A stretch of DNA of 64,000 nt from Clostridium sp. CX1 (GCF_025398335.1 NZ_JAODOO010000002.1:62001-126000), one strand, 5' to 3'. Shown: positions 42,497-52,078, counted from the stretch's first letter. Numbers and translations are program-made. The notes: generated by a model not told the origin, from the sequence alone.

Positions 42497-42858
42497 TAAA
42501 GGTAGGCTAGCTCGGTGAATAGGTACAGAATTTAGCAGATAAAAATTTATACAATTAATAAAAAAACAAAGCTACAAAGTATATTATATACACTGTGGCT
42601 TTGTTTTTTATCATTAAAATAATGAGTGAAGCAAATAGGAGAAGCCAACTATAGAAGAAATAACTTACAAAAAAGTAAAAAACCAAGGGGTGGGAAAAAT
42701 ATTTATCATAATTGTTTAAAGCAATAGGATAAGCCTTTCTTAGTAACCATATTAAATATTATGGAAACCAAACAAAAAGTAAACTATTAAAAAATACATA
42801 AATCCATGCTTAACATAAATATAATATTAATAATATTATTATGAAAGGGCGTATATAT
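42497..42858. other. Non-coding AT-rich stretch
   Basis: Apart from a hairpin with T run at 42563-42608, I see no gene here. The rest is low-complexity A/T with no ribosome site followed by a long frame. A promoter for the TspO gene is expected in its last 100 bp but no clear hexamer pair stands out. Confidence 0.6.
42563..42608 (+). terminator. Terminator-like hairpin downstream of repeat B
   Basis: An AAAACAAAGC-ACA / TGT-GCTTTGTTTT stem with a loop of about 18 nt, followed by T residues. It would end transcripts from the ferredoxin gene that read through the repeat. Confidence 0.65.
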
Positions 42859-43359
42859 ATGTTTAATGTTTTTAAAGTTGAAGGTAAAAAATCACTAGGA
42901 CTTCTTTTGCTGATAATAATTATAATTGAAGGGCTAGGTTTTATTTCTGGATTTTTAAGTATGACTAATATGAGTACATATAAAAATCTTATAAAGCCTA
43001 CCTTTTCTCCACCTGGATGGGTTTTTCCTATAGTATGGGGCATATTATATTTGCTAATGGCTATCGCATTTTATCGTGTAATTCTTAAAGGAAAGTCAGG
43101 CAGTAATATAGGAAAAGCTAAACAATATTACTTTATTCAATTAGCATTAAATCTTATTTGGTCAATTATTTTCTTTAGATTTAAGCTTTATGGACTTGCT
43201 TTCGTAGATATATTACTTATGGTTATATTCATTTTATTAACTATATTTCAATTCTATAAAATCGATAAGATTTCTGCCTATCTATTAGTACCATATGTTC
43301 TTTGGGTGTCTTTTGCTGGTGTTTTAAATTTTTATATATGGATGTTTAATGAAATGTAA
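42859..43359 (+). CDS. TspO/MBR-family membrane protein
   Basis: A 166-residue protein with five membrane helices. The family core is clear: KPTFSPPGWVFPIVWGILYL (residues about 52-71) and LNLIWSIIFFRFK. TspO proteins bind porphyrins and influence tetrapyrrole handling and stress responses. The frame begins six codons earlier but AAAGGG at nine bases from ATG 42859 supports the shorter product. An oxygen-independent heme module is present elsewhere in the window, so porphyrin handling is a sensible role, though not proved. Confidence 0.88.
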   Translation: MFNVFKVEGKKSLGLLLLIIIIIEGLGFISGFLSMTNMSTYKNLIKPTFSPPGWVFPIVWGILYLLMAIAFYRVILKGKSGSNIGKAKQYYFIQLALNLIWSIIFFRFKLYGLAFVDILLMVIFILLTIFQFYKIDKISAYLLVPYVLWVSFAGVLNFYIWMFNEM

Positions 43360-43443
43360 AAGAACTATTCTTATAAAAAAGCGATGAATTTTAAATGAAA
43401 GTTGGATATAATATTATCAAATATGTAAATAAAGGAGTAAGAT

Positions 43444-44154
43444 ATGCAGATATTAAACTTTATAGGTAGGGGAAGTGCCTTTAATACTCAGGAAGGTAAT
43501 ACAAGTTCATACATAAAACAAGAAAAAAATATGCTGTTATTAGACTGTGGTGAAAATATATTTACTAGAATAATGGAAAAGGGCTTAATGGAAAATATTA
43601 AAAATATGTATGTTCTTATAACTCATTTGCATCCAGATCATGTAGGAAGTTTAGGAACGTTGATATTTTATTGTTACTATATAAAGAAAATTAAAGTTAA
43701 CCTTATATATGAGAAAGAATATGAACTTGTAAAAATGCTTCAACTACAAGGAGCAGCTAATTTTCTATATAATATTAGGAAGGCTGAAGAAACAGAAGGA
43801 TTGGAAAGCTTGGATATTCTACAGTTGAAACCTTTTAAAATGGAACATGCTTCCGAGATAGATTCTTTTGGTTATCATATAGAATTTAAGGATAATAAAA
43901 AAGTTTTTTATGCAGGAGATACTAATAATTTAAGGACAGAGCTAATTGAAAAATTAGAAAGCTGCTACTATGACCAATTTTATGTTGATACTTGCTTAGC
44001 TGATTATCCAGGTAACACTCATTTATCATTGAATAGGATATGTAGTCTTATTTCTAAAGAATATAGAAGTAAAGTTTTTTGTATGCATCTAGATTGTCAT
44101 GAGTTAATAGAAAAAGCTAAAGAAGAAGGATTTAATGTTGTAGAGGTGCTTTAG
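43444..44154 (+). CDS. Metallo-beta-lactamase-fold hydrolase
   Basis: A 236-residue MBL-fold protein with the metal motif ITHLHPDHVGSLG (HxHxDH) at about residues 59-71, a second-site Asp in FYAGDTNNL, and a late His in FCMHLDCHEL. Similar in layout to RNase Z/YhfI-like cyclic phosphodiesterases and other small hydrolases; substrate unknown. AAAGGAGTAAG precedes the ATG. Single gene. Confidence 0.82.
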   Translation: MQILNFIGRGSAFNTQEGNTSSYIKQEKNMLLLDCGENIFTRIMEKGLMENIKNMYVLITHLHPDHVGSLGTLIFYCYYIKKIKVNLIYEKEYELVKMLQLQGAANFLYNIRKAEETEGLESLDILQLKPFKMEHASEIDSFGYHIEFKDNKKVFYAGDTNNLRTELIEKLESCYYDQFYVDTCLADYPGNTHLSLNRICSLISKEYRSKVFCMHLDCHELIEKAKEEGFNVVEVL

Positions 44155-44321
44155 TGAAAGAAATACTAAGTATAACATTAAAGTAAGTTAAAAACTTTTT
44201 ATTTAGTTGAATAAATTATTGATTTAAGTAAATAATAATAACAGAAAGTTATGAGAAGAACATAATGTTACTCTGCAAGGTGCAGTTGGAAGTTATGTTT
44301 CTTGTCACAACTTTGCTAAAA

Positions 44322-44367
44322 GGCAAGGGAGATAGCTTATCAAAAAGTTATCTCCCTTGTCATTTTT
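44322..44367 (+). terminator. Strong terminator after the MBL-fold gene
   Basis: A 15-bp stem GGCAAGGGAGATAGC / GTTATCTCCCTTGTC with two G-U pairs, loop of 10 nt and a T5 run. It lies 170 bp past the gene, just before the promoter of the next one. Confidence 0.85.
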
Positions 44368-44390
44368 AAAATATGGTATAATAAAAGTCA

Positions 44391-44609
44391 ATGTTCAAGA
44401 GAGAGGAGTATGAAGCTAATAATATGGAAGTACATATATTTTTAAAAGGAGAAAAAGATCCCGTTATCTATAAAGGAGATAGAATTGATATATTAGATTT
44501 TCAAATGAATGGGGTAAATTTCAAGCAGATAAGATACTTTAATAAAGGTTTTAGCAAGAGTGAATTAGTAGAAGAAACAATCATAGAAAAGATTTTAAAG
44601 AAGGATTAA
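44391..44609 (+). CDS. Small hypothetical protein, possibly leaderless
   Basis: A 72-residue frame (or 61 residues if started at ATG 44424, MEVHIFLKGEKDP). It is unrecognised: beta-strand-like, charged, no Cys, ending EKILKKD. A TATAAT with an extended TG element lies at 44377-44382, which would put the transcript start about two bases before the ATG at 44391, so that codon would be leaderless. The second ATG has AGGAG 15 bases upstream, which is far. Either start is possible. A terminator follows directly, showing it is a real transcription unit. Confidence 0.55.
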   Translation: MFKREEYEANNMEVHIFLKGEKDPVIYKGDRIDILDFQMNGVNFKQIRYFNKGFSKSELVEETIIEKILKKD

Positions 44610-44620
44610 AAAATTGACAG

Positions 44621-44660
44621 AAAGTTATGTATAAATCAAATATTTATGCATAACTTTTTT
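44621..44660 (+). terminator. Terminator of the small gene
   Basis: A stem of about 16 bp (AAAGTTATG-ATAAAT / ATTTAT-CATAACTTT, one mismatch) followed by T residues. Confidence 0.75.
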
Positions 44661-44957
44661 ATATATTAAAGAAAGATTTAAGTGTTATTTAAGATATAGT
44701 TATGAGAATGTTTACAAAGAAAGAGTGTATAGTAGCTAGAGATACAGACTGATAACAGTGCAAAAATAAGCCCTCCTATAGTAAGAGTTTTATTTTAGGA
44801 ACCTTCCTTTAGTTAATAATGGCATGTACAAAGCTAATTAATGACAATCAACATAATAATACATAAAAATGCATAAAAACTATTGAATAATTATATAAAC
44901 CGTTATATAATTATTCATAGAGATATTATTATTGTAACTAGGCAGGGGGAAAATAAA
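44661..44957 (+). promoter_or_regulatory. Leader of the amino acid transporter operon with 15-bp palindrome
   Basis: About 300 bp without a gene. At 44884-44917 a perfect 15-bp inverted repeat (TGAATAATTATATAA / TTATATAATTATTCA, loop ACCG) precedes the binding-protein gene by 40 bp. The outer halves resemble ArgR-type half sites (TGAAT...ATTCA), and AAAAATGCATAAAAA lies just upstream. I infer an operator for an amino-acid-responsive repressor. I see no riboswitch or T-box. Confidence 0.5.
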
Positions 44958-45794
44958 ATGTTAAAGAAGAGTTTAAAGAAATTTATTGCAATGTCACTAG
45001 TAGTAGGATCGATGGTTACTTTTGCTGCTTGTGGAAGCCAAAGTACTTCTACAAGCGGTAGCGGAGACAAATCCCAATCAGCATCTATGGAGAGAATTAA
45101 GAAGAATGGAAAGCTTGTACTAGGTACAAGTGCTGACTACCCTCCATATGAATTCCATAAATCAATAAATGGAAAAGACGAGATAGTTGGCTTTGATATT
45201 GAAGTAGCAAAGGAAATAGCAAAGGATCTAGGTGTAAAGCTAGAAGTAAAAGATATGAAATTTGATGGACTACTTGCAGCTTTAGATCAAGGAAATGTTG
45301 ATATAGTTGTAGCTGGTATGACTCCAACTCCAGAAAGAGAAAAAAATGTTGATTTCTCTAATGTATATTATCAAGCAGTTCAAACTATAGTTGTAAGAGC
45401 TTCTGATAAAGACAAGATTAAATCAACAGATGATTTAAAAGGCAAGAAAATTGGAGTTCAAAAGGGTGCTATTCAAGAGCAAATAGCTCAAAAGCAAGTT
45501 TCAGGAGCACAGCCAGTAGCATTAGGTAAAATATCAGACTTAATGTTAGCATTAAAAAGCAATAGAGTTGATGCAGTAATAGTTGAATTACCAGTAGCTA
45601 CATCAAATGTAAATGCTAATAAAGACTTAGTTATATCTGATATAAAGCTTCAAACTGAGGAAGCTGGTTCTGCAGCCGCTTTTAAAAAGGGAAGTTCAGA
45701 TTTAGTAAAAGAGGTTAATAAGACTTTAGATAGATTAAAGGCTGAAAAGAGCGTAGATAAGTTTGTAACAGACGCAAACAACTTAGTAGAATAA
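44958..45794 (+). CDS. Polar amino acid ABC transporter, substrate-binding lipoprotein
   Basis: A 278-residue type 3 solute-binding lipoprotein. It has a lipoprotein signal (SMVTFAACGSQ, lipobox ending at Cys24), then the two-lobed binding domain: GKLVLGTSADYPPYEFH opens the first lobe, DIVVAGMTPTPEREKNVDFS the hinge, and GVQKGAIQEQIAQ the second. It should capture a polar amino acid (Gln, Arg, Lys or Cys type) outside the membrane. The ATG at 44958 follows AGGGGGAAA; an in-frame ATG 25 codons up lies in the palindrome and lacks a site. First gene of the operon. Confidence 0.9.
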   Translation: MLKKSLKKFIAMSLVVGSMVTFAACGSQSTSTSGSGDKSQSASMERIKKNGKLVLGTSADYPPYEFHKSINGKDEIVGFDIEVAKEIAKDLGVKLEVKDMKFDGLLAALDQGNVDIVVAGMTPTPEREKNVDFSNVYYQAVQTIVVRASDKDKIKSTDDLKGKKIGVQKGAIQEQIAQKQVSGAQPVALGKISDLMLALKSNRVDAVIVELPVATSNVNANKDLVISDIKLQTEEAGSAAAFKKGSSDLVKEVNKTLDRLKAEKSVDKFVTDANNLVE

Positions 45795-45866
45795 TTTTCA
45801 AGGAATAGTTCTAGTACCTTTATCATCTCCTATATAAAAAGGAGAGAGTTAACCTTAATTAGCAAT

Positions 45867-45908
45867 AAAGAAAATGTTAGGCATAATCGGGGGCCTAACT
45901 TTTTCTTT
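45867..45908 (+). terminator. Intra-operon terminator/attenuator
   Basis: A stem AAAGAAAATGTTAGGC / GCCTAACTTTTTCTTT (one mismatch near its middle) with T-rich end lies between the binding-protein gene and the permease gene. Partial termination would give more binding protein than permease, a common arrangement. Confidence 0.75.
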
Positions 45909-45981
45909 CTACAGTAAAATATGTAATACTATGCCATACTAGGCAAATTTAATAACAATAAAAGATAGGGAGGACAAAATT

Positions 45982-46632
45982 TTGGATTTCAGTTTTTTAT
46001 CTGAGTATTATTCATTTTTTATAAACGGAGTAAAGTTTACAATAGTCTTAGCATTTTTTACAGTACTTTTTGGATTTATGCTTGGATTACTTCTCTCACT
46101 AATGAGATTATCAAATAAAAAAATATTAAATGTAATAGCAGCATCTTACGTAGAATTTATTAGAGGAACTCCTCTACTTGTTCAGTTATATATAGTATTT
46201 TATGGATTGCCCCATTTAGGCATTGCACTTCCAGACTTTGCTGCAGGTATTATAGCGTTGTCAGTAAATAGTGCTGCATATATAGCAGAAATAATACGTG
46301 CTGGTATTCAAGCGGTGGATAAAGGTCAAATGGAAGCAGCAAGATCTCTTGGAATGAAATCAGGAATGGCAATGAGATATATAATTATACCGCAGGCAGT
46401 TAAAAATATTTTGCCAGCCTTAGGTAATGAATTTATAGTAGTTATAAAAGAATCTTCTATAGCTTCAATAATAGGTATACATGAACTTATGTACAATGCA
46501 GATACAGTTAGAGGTAACACTTTCAAACCATTTGAACCTTTAATAGTTGCTGCTATAATGTATTTCATATTAACCTTTAGTTTATCAAAAGTAGTAGGTG
46601 CCTTTGAAAGGAGATTGAAGACAAGTGATTAA
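45982..46632 (+). CDS. Polar amino acid ABC transporter permease
   Basis: A 216-residue HisMQ-type permease with five membrane segments. The conserved EAA loop is [20 protein letters not shown] (about residues 115-134) and the start region [19 protein letters not shown] is typical. It starts at TTG 45982 with GGGAGGAC at normal spacing. One permease gene only, so it should act as a homodimer. It overlaps the ATPase gene by 8 bp. Confidence 0.9.
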   Translation: MDFSFLSEYYSFFINGVKFTIVLAFFTVLFGFMLGLLLSLMRLSNKKILNVIAASYVEFIRGTPLLVQLYIVFYGLPHLGIALPDFAAGIIALSVNSAAYIAEIIRAGIQAVDKGQMEAARSLGMKSGMAMRYIIIPQAVKNILPALGNEFIVVIKESSIASIIGIHELMYNADTVRGNTFKPFEPLIVAAIMYFILTFSLSKVVGAFERRLKTSD

Positions 46633-47347
46633 AGTAAATAGTTTGCATAAAAAGTTTGATAAATTACATGTTTTAAAGGGAGTAGATGTACAAATAGAAA
46701 AAGGTGAAGTAGTTGTAGTTATAGGTCCTAGTGGATCAGGTAAAAGTACATTTTTAAGATGTTTAAACTTACTTGAAGAGCCAACGGATGGAGAAATTGT
46801 ATTTGAAGGAATTTCAATAACTGATAAGAAAACTGATATAAATAAGTTGAGACAAAAGATGGGAATGGTGTTTCAACAGTTTAATTTGTTTCCACATCTA
46901 TCAGTATTAGATAACATAACTATAGGGCCTAGAAAACTTAAAGGGATGACCGCTGAAGAAGCTAATAAGATAGCCTTTGATTTACTAAAAAGAATAGGAC
47001 TTGATGATAAAGCAAATAATTATCCAGGACAGCTATCTGGAGGACAAAAACAAAGAATAGCTATAGCAAGAGCCCTTGCTATGGCGCCAGATGTAATGTT
47101 ATTCGACGAGCCGACTTCAGCACTTGACCCTGAAATGGTAGGGGAAGTTCTTGATGTTATGAAGGAGCTTGCCTCTGAAGGAATGACTATGGTAGTGGTT
47201 ACCCACGAAATGGGATTTGCTAGAGAAGTGGGAGACAGAGTCTTATTCATGGATGGAGGCGTAGTGGTTGAAGAGGATATTCCAGAGAATATATTCACAA
47301 ATCCTAATCATCCAAGAACTAAAGACTTTTTAGCTAAAGTTTTATAG
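46625..47347 (+). CDS. Polar amino acid ABC transporter ATP-binding protein
   Basis: A 240-residue GlnQ/HisP-type ATPase: Walker [13 protein letters not shown] (residues about 33-44), Q loop [12 protein letters not shown], signature [15 protein letters not shown], Walker [16 protein letters not shown] and the switch His in VVTHEMGFA. It begins at GTG inside the end of the permease gene, with AAAGGAGA upstream, so translation is coupled. It powers uptake for the two upstream products. Confidence 0.95.
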   Translation: MIKVNSLHKKFDKLHVLKGVDVQIEKGEVVVVIGPSGSGKSTFLRCLNLLEEPTDGEIVFEGISITDKKTDINKLRQKMGMVFQQFNLFPHLSVLDNITIGPRKLKGMTAEEANKIAFDLLKRIGLDDKANNYPGQLSGGQKQRIAIARALAMAPDVMLFDEPTSALDPEMVGEVLDVMKELASEGMTMVVVTHEMGFAREVGDRVLFMDGGVVVEEDIPENIFTNPNHPRTKDFLAKVL

Positions 47348-47401
47348 ATGTTATAAGCAAGTTTTGCTTTAATAAAATTTTTATGAAAAATCAAAAGAAT
47401 T

Positions 47402-47432
47402 GAAAGCACAGCTTACTATAAGCTGTGCTTTC
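47402..47432 (+). terminator. Terminator after the transporter operon
   Basis: A 14-bp perfect stem GAAAGCACAGCTTA / TAAGCTGTGCTTTC with loop CTA. Weak T tail (TCTAAAT), so the downstream amidohydrolase may be partly cotranscribed. Confidence 0.6.
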
Positions 47433-47453
47433 TAAATATTAAAGGAGGATTAT

Positions 47454-48611
47454 ATGAAAGATTTAATAGTTAAAGAATTAGAAAGAATGAAAGAACAGCT
47501 TTGCAATATAAATGACTATATTTATAATAATCCAGAACTAGGAAATGAAGAATTTAAAGCAGTGGAAAAATTAACATCATTTCTGAAAGAAAATAATTTT
47601 AGTGTTGAATTAGGTATAATAGAAAGGCCTACGGCTTTTAAAGCTGTTTATGACAGCAAAAAGGAAGGTCCTAATATTGCCTTTTTATGTGAGTATGATG
47701 CACTGCCACAAATAGGCCACGGCTGCGGACATAATATGATTGGAACTATGGGAATAGGAGCTGCAGCAGCTCTAAGTAAGGTAGTGGAGGAGATAGGAGG
47801 GCAAATTACTGTTTTAGGTACTCCAGCAGAGGAGTGTGATGGAGCAAAAGTGGATATGGCGGAGAGAGGAGTGTTTAATAACGTAGATATTGCTATGATA
47901 TTACATCCAGCAGAGTCTACTTTTGAAAGCGGCAACACTCTTGCTATGGACGCACTTCAATTTCAGTTTAAAGGAAAGGCAGCTCATGCCGCTGCTGAAC
48001 CGGAAGCTGGTATTAATGCATTAGATGGCGTAATACAAACCTTTAATGGAATAAATGCTTTAAGGCAACATGTTACTTCTGATGTAAGAATCCATGGTGT
48101 TATAAAGGAAGGTGGAATTGCAGCTAATATTGTTCCAGATAACGCAGTTGCTCAATTTTACGTAAGAGCATCTACAAGAAAAAATTTAAACAGCGTAGTT
48201 GAAAAGGTTAAGAACATAGCTAAGGGTGCTGCTCTAATTACAGGAGCTGAGTTACAAATTAGCAATTACGAGATTTCCTACGATAACATGATAACCAACA
48301 AAACCTTATCTCAAACCTTTAATAACAATCTAAGATATGTTGGGGTGAAAGATATACTCCCACCTAGAGCCAGTTATGGATCTGTTGATATGGGAAATGT
48401 AAGTAATGTAGTCCCTGCAATCCATCCCTATATTGGAATTCATTGTGAAAATGCAGTATCTCACAGTAAGGAATTTGCAAATGCAACTATAACGGCGGCG
48501 GCTCATGAAGCACTTGTTAAAGGAGCAACTGCACTGGCACTTACAGGGTATGATGTAATTACTAACAATAATCTTTTAGAAAGGATTAAAGATGAATTCA
48601 GATCTAAGTAA
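47454..48611 (+). CDS. M20-family amidohydrolase (AbgB-like)
   Basis: A 385-residue zinc-dependent amidohydrolase of the M20D group. Metal-ligand and catalytic boxes: CEYDALPQIGHGCGHNMIG, GTPAEECDGAKVDM and HCENAVSHSKEFANA near the end; dimerisation region around KGKAAHAAAEPEAGINA. Closest in style to p-aminobenzoyl-glutamate hydrolase/ACY1L2 proteins, which split N-acyl amino acids. Placed behind the amino acid transporter, it may hydrolyse a conjugated or dipeptide form of the imported compound. AAAGGAGGA precedes the ATG. Confidence 0.85.
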   Translation: MKDLIVKELERMKEQLCNINDYIYNNPELGNEEFKAVEKLTSFLKENNFSVELGIIERPTAFKAVYDSKKEGPNIAFLCEYDALPQIGHGCGHNMIGTMGIGAAAALSKVVEEIGGQITVLGTPAEECDGAKVDMAERGVFNNVDIAMILHPAESTFESGNTLAMDALQFQFKGKAAHAAAEPEAGINALDGVIQTFNGINALRQHVTSDVRIHGVIKEGGIAANIVPDNAVAQFYVRASTRKNLNSVVEKVKNIAKGAALITGAELQISNYEISYDNMITNKTLSQTFNNNLRYVGVKDILPPRASYGSVDMGNVSNVVPAIHPYIGIHCENAVSHSKEFANATITAAAHEALVKGATALALTGYDVITNNNLLERIKDEFRSK

Positions 48612-48867
48612 TAATTTTAGGAGAAAAACATTAATATAACTTTAAAGGGTTTTTCTCCATCATTAATATCTATTTGGTTGTAAAAAATATAAGCCACCTT
48701 AACAAAAATGTTACCCTTTTGGAGTTTTTATGTAAATAAAGATATCATTTCTTTTTTATTATTTAATAATGTAAACATTTAATGTTATTATTTAGTTGGT
48801 TACTATAAATAAAAGATATAGTTTACGGCAAAATAATATTAATAAATTCACCTTAGGAGGACGAGTT

Positions 48868-50625
48868 ATGAAAAGGGGAGCAGTAGAAAGAAACTTTAGA
48901 AAAATAAAAAACCAAATAGGTCAGATAGAGGAAATAGTTAAGCATACTAAAACAAATGCATTATGGGAACATGAAGCAGCAATAAGAAAAAAAATAAGAC
49001 TTTTAAAAGAATTTGAAGATGCAGGTATTAGAGATTATAATTATGTTTTTGACAAATACCTAGATATATTAGAGTATATATCAGAAAGACTTATAGAAGA
49101 TTATAATAGAAAAAACAATACTAGCTTTAAGGTTCATGAAGTAATTAAAGATAACTTTGATAACTATTTAAAATCAGGAATTATGGGAGTACTGATAACC
49201 AGTCATATTCCAGCACTAGTATCTAAAGAATTTGACAGGGTATTTCCGGACAATCCAAAAAATGAATATGAAGATACCAGAAAGCTTAAAAGAAAGTTCT
49301 ATCTTCACCTAGGAGAAACAAATACAGGAAAAACCTATAATGCTATGAGAAGATTAAAGGAAGGAGAAAATGGAATTTATCTTTCACCGCTTAGAATACT
49401 TGCTTTAGAAAATTTCGAAAGATTAAACAGTGAGGGAGTTAGGTGTAATCTCCTAACAGGGGAAGAAGAAATATTAGTTGAAGAAGCTAAACATATATCT
49501 TGTACAATAGAAAAATTAGACCTAGATAGAGATTACGATGTAGCAGTTATAGATGAAATACAAATGATAAATGATGATCAAAGAGGAGCAGCATGGACAA
49601 GAGCCCTACTTGGAATAAAGAGCAGAGAAGTACATATATGTGGAGCTTTAAATGCAAAAGATTTGCTTATTAGTATAATAGAAGATTGTCAGGACGAATA
49701 TGAATTTAAAGAGTATAAGAGAAATATACCACTGGAAATGCAATATGAGAGTTTTTCCTATAAGAAAGCTGAAGATGGGGATGCTTTAGTGGTATTTTCT
49801 AAGAAAAGAGTATTAGAATTAGCTTATTACTATGCAGAATTAGGTATTAAAGCTAGTTTAATTTACGGGGATTTACCACCAGAAGTTAGAAGAAAACAAT
49901 ATGAACAGTTTATAAATAAGGAGACCACAATTTTAATAACTACTGACGCCATAGGTATGGGAGTTAACCTTCCTATAAAGAGAATAATATTTATGGATGT
50001 GAAAAAATTTGACGGAAACGAATTTAGGTACTTAAACTCTCAAGAAGTTAAGCAGATTGCAGGGAGAGCAGGAAGAAAAGGAATATATGAAATAGGCTAT
50101 GTAGCATCCTATGGTGATAGTCAAAATTTTATAAAGGAAATGATAGATGCAGAGGATAGAAAAATCGAAGAAGCAGTGTTAGGTCCTAGTGAAGCTATTT
50201 TAAAAATCAAGAATTTATCTCTTAGAGAAAAACTAGCTTTATGGAGTACTAGAGAAGAGAAATATCAGCTATATAAAAAGATGGATATAGGAGAGTATTT
50301 AATAGTTTTAGATAGTATAAAGTCCTATAGGCTAGAACAAAGTATAGAGTGGAAATTATTAAAAATCCCCTTTGATGTATCTAGTTCAGCATTGATGGAT
50401 ACTTTTTTAAGTTATATAGATGAAGTGTTTATTGCTAAAAGTGCAACTATAACTAAACCACTTAGTAAATTTAAGGAACTTTATGAGCTTGAACTTTATT
50501 ACCAAAAAATCAACTTATACTATTCATTTTCAAAGACATTGAATTTGAAATTTGATGAGGACTGGGTATATAATGAGCGTTTAGCTGTAAGTGAAGATAT
50601 AAATAAGATATTAATAAGTATTTAG
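48868..50625 (+). CDS. Suv3-like RNA helicase
   Basis: A 585-residue helicase close in sequence to mitochondrial Suv3: motif I LGETNTGKTYNAM, motif Ia YLSPLRILALENFERL, LTGEEE, motif II VIDEIQMI (DEIQ box), motif V TTDAIGMGVNLPI and motif VI QIAGRAGRKG. Suv3-type enzymes unwind RNA or RNA/DNA 3'-5' and in mitochondria work with a 3' exonuclease. Residues 1-140 are a helical N-terminal part of their own. The ATG at 48868 with TTAGGAGGA was chosen over an upstream in-frame ATG. Single gene. Confidence 0.88.
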   Translation: MKRGAVERNFRKIKNQIGQIEEIVKHTKTNALWEHEAAIRKKIRLLKEFEDAGIRDYNYVFDKYLDILEYISERLIEDYNRKNNTSFKVHEVIKDNFDNYLKSGIMGVLITSHIPALVSKEFDRVFPDNPKNEYEDTRKLKRKFYLHLGETNTGKTYNAMRRLKEGENGIYLSPLRILALENFERLNSEGVRCNLLTGEEEILVEEAKHISCTIEKLDLDRDYDVAVIDEIQMINDDQRGAAWTRALLGIKSREVHICGALNAKDLLISIIEDCQDEYEFKEYKRNIPLEMQYESFSYKKAEDGDALVVFSKKRVLELAYYYAELGIKASLIYGDLPPEVRRKQYEQFINKETTILITTDAIGMGVNLPIKRIIFMDVKKFDGNEFRYLNSQEVKQIAGRAGRKGIYEIGYVASYGDSQNFIKEMIDAEDRKIEEAVLGPSEAILKIKNLSLREKLALWSTREEKYQLYKKMDIGEYLIVLDSIKSYRLEQSIEWKLLKIPFDVSSSALMDTFLSYIDEVFIAKSATITKPLSKFKELYELELYYQKINLYYSFSKTLNLKFDEDWVYNERLAVSEDINKILISI

Positions 50626-50677
50626 CATAAATGCTGAAAAGTAGCTGTTTGTAGAAACTAGTTCAAATCTTTAAATA

Positions 50678-50733
50678 TAATTGACTATGAAGATTATTTT
50701 TTTACTATAAAAAAGTTTATTCATAGTCAATTA
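50678..50733. terminator. Convergent hairpin between helicase and aminopeptidase genes
   Basis: A 14-bp perfect stem TAATTGACTATGAA / TTCATAGTCAATTA with a 28-nt loop that is T-rich. Probably a shared terminator. Confidence 0.6.
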
Positions 50734-50744
50734 AGGACTACTTA

Positions 50745-51977
50745 CTAAAAGGCCCAATTTCCATGTTTAAATATATCAACTATTTCTCCACTGTTAGTTT
50801 CTCCAGTAATATTAAGATCAGCAGATCCTATCATAAAATCAACGTGCGTTAACGAAATGTTTGCACCTGCTTTGCTAAGTTCTTCGCTGCTCATTTCACT
50901 ACCACCTTCAAGGCAAGTTGGGTAGGCCTCTCCTAGAGCTAAGTGACAAGATGCATTTTCATCAAATAAAGTATTGTAAAAAATCACATCTGAATTGGAG
51001 ATTGGCGAATCGTAGGGTACTAGTGCAACTTCTCCTAAGTAGCAAGAGCCTTCATCGGTGTCTAAAAGTTTTTTTAGGGTTTCATAGCCTTTTTCCGCTG
51101 AAAAGTCAACCACTTTACCTTCTTTAAAAATTAATGTGAAATTTTCAATGAGATTACCACTGTAGTTTAGAGGCTTGGTGCTTTTAACCTTACCATTGAC
51201 GCCAGTTCTTAATGGAAGGGTAAACACTTCCTCTGTTGGCATATTTGCAACAAAATAGGTGCCCTTTGAATTATGTTCTCCACCACCAGCCCATAGATGT
51301 TTTTCAGGCAATTCTATAGTTAAATCTGTATCTTTTGAAAGAAAGTGAAGCTTTCTTAGTTTTTTATCATTTAAGAAATCTACTTTATTTTTAAGATTGT
51401 TTAAATGTTCACTCCAGGCTTCTAGTGGGCTATTTTTATCAACTCTTACTATTTTAAATATATTTTCCCAAAGTTTCTCCATAGCTTTTTCTTCAGGTAA
51501 ATCTGAGAATACCTTTTTAGCCCAGGACCTTGTTGGAATTGAAACTACTGACCAAGAAACTGTACTATTCATTATATATTCTCTATATTTTTTCAAAGCA
51601 ATAGATTTAGCTTTATTTGCTTCAGAAATTCTCTTTGAGTCCACATCTTTTAAAAGTTCTGGATTTGAAGCTGATATGGAAAGAAAGGCAGCATCATTTT
51701 TAGCAAGATATTCATAACCATCAGCCTTCCATTTAGGAAAACTACTAAAGGATTCCTCAGGAGCATTTAGAAACTTTATAAGAGTAAGTTCTTCATCATT
51801 CCATTCTACATGGACATCCTTAGCACCAGCATTATAAGCCTCTTTTGCAATAAGTCTTACAAAATCCGCGCATTCAATTGGTGAATTTATAACAAGTGTT
51901 TGACCCTTTTGAAGGTTAACTCCAACTCTAACGGAAAGTTCTGCATACTTTTTTAGAAAATCGTTTAAGTTATTCAT
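50745..51977 (-). CDS. M29-family aminopeptidase
   Basis: A 410-residue thermophilic-type (AmpS/AP T) aminopeptidase. Metal-site and family motifs: GVNLQKGQTLVINSPIE near the start, KHLWAGGGEHNSKGTYFVAN with its Glu-rich metal box following, GEVALVPYDSPISNSDVIFY and LTHVDFMIGSADLNI at the end. It removes N-terminal residues from peptides in the cytosol. The frame is open upstream but AAAGGAGAGATAAA before ATG 51977 marks the start. Confidence 0.9.
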   Translation of the reverse strand: MNNLNDFLKKYAELSVRVGVNLQKGQTLVINSPIECADFVRLIAKEAYNAGAKDVHVEWNDEELTLIKFLNAPEESFSSFPKWKADGYEYLAKNDAAFLSISASNPELLKDVDSKRISEANKAKSIALKKYREYIMNSTVSWSVVSIPTRSWAKKVFSDLPEEKAMEKLWENIFKIVRVDKNSPLEAWSEHLNNLKNKVDFLNDKKLRKLHFLSKDTDLTIELPEKHLWAGGGEHNSKGTYFVANMPTEEVFTLPLRTGVNGKVKSTKPLNYSGNLIENFTLIFKEGKVVDFSAEKGYETLKKLLDTDEGSCYLGEVALVPYDSPISNSDVIFYNTLFDENASCHLALGEAYPTCLEGGSEMSSEELSKAGANISLTHVDFMIGSADLNITGETNSGEIVDIFKHGNWAF

Positions 51978-52078
51978 TTTATCTCTCCTTTTTAAACTAT
52001 AAATCCAATGATAATTATTAAGATTATACCACATTTAATTGATTTAAATACATATATTTAGCTAATGGAGGTAAATAT

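Noticed and set aside
44661-44883. Lysine or glycine riboswitch before the amino acid transporter
   Set aside because: No conserved aptamer core could be traced and the only strong structure is the AT-rich palindrome.
47648-47938. Antisense frame of 96 codons in the amidohydrolase gene
   Set aside because: A shadow of the sense gene: no start signal and no plausible product.
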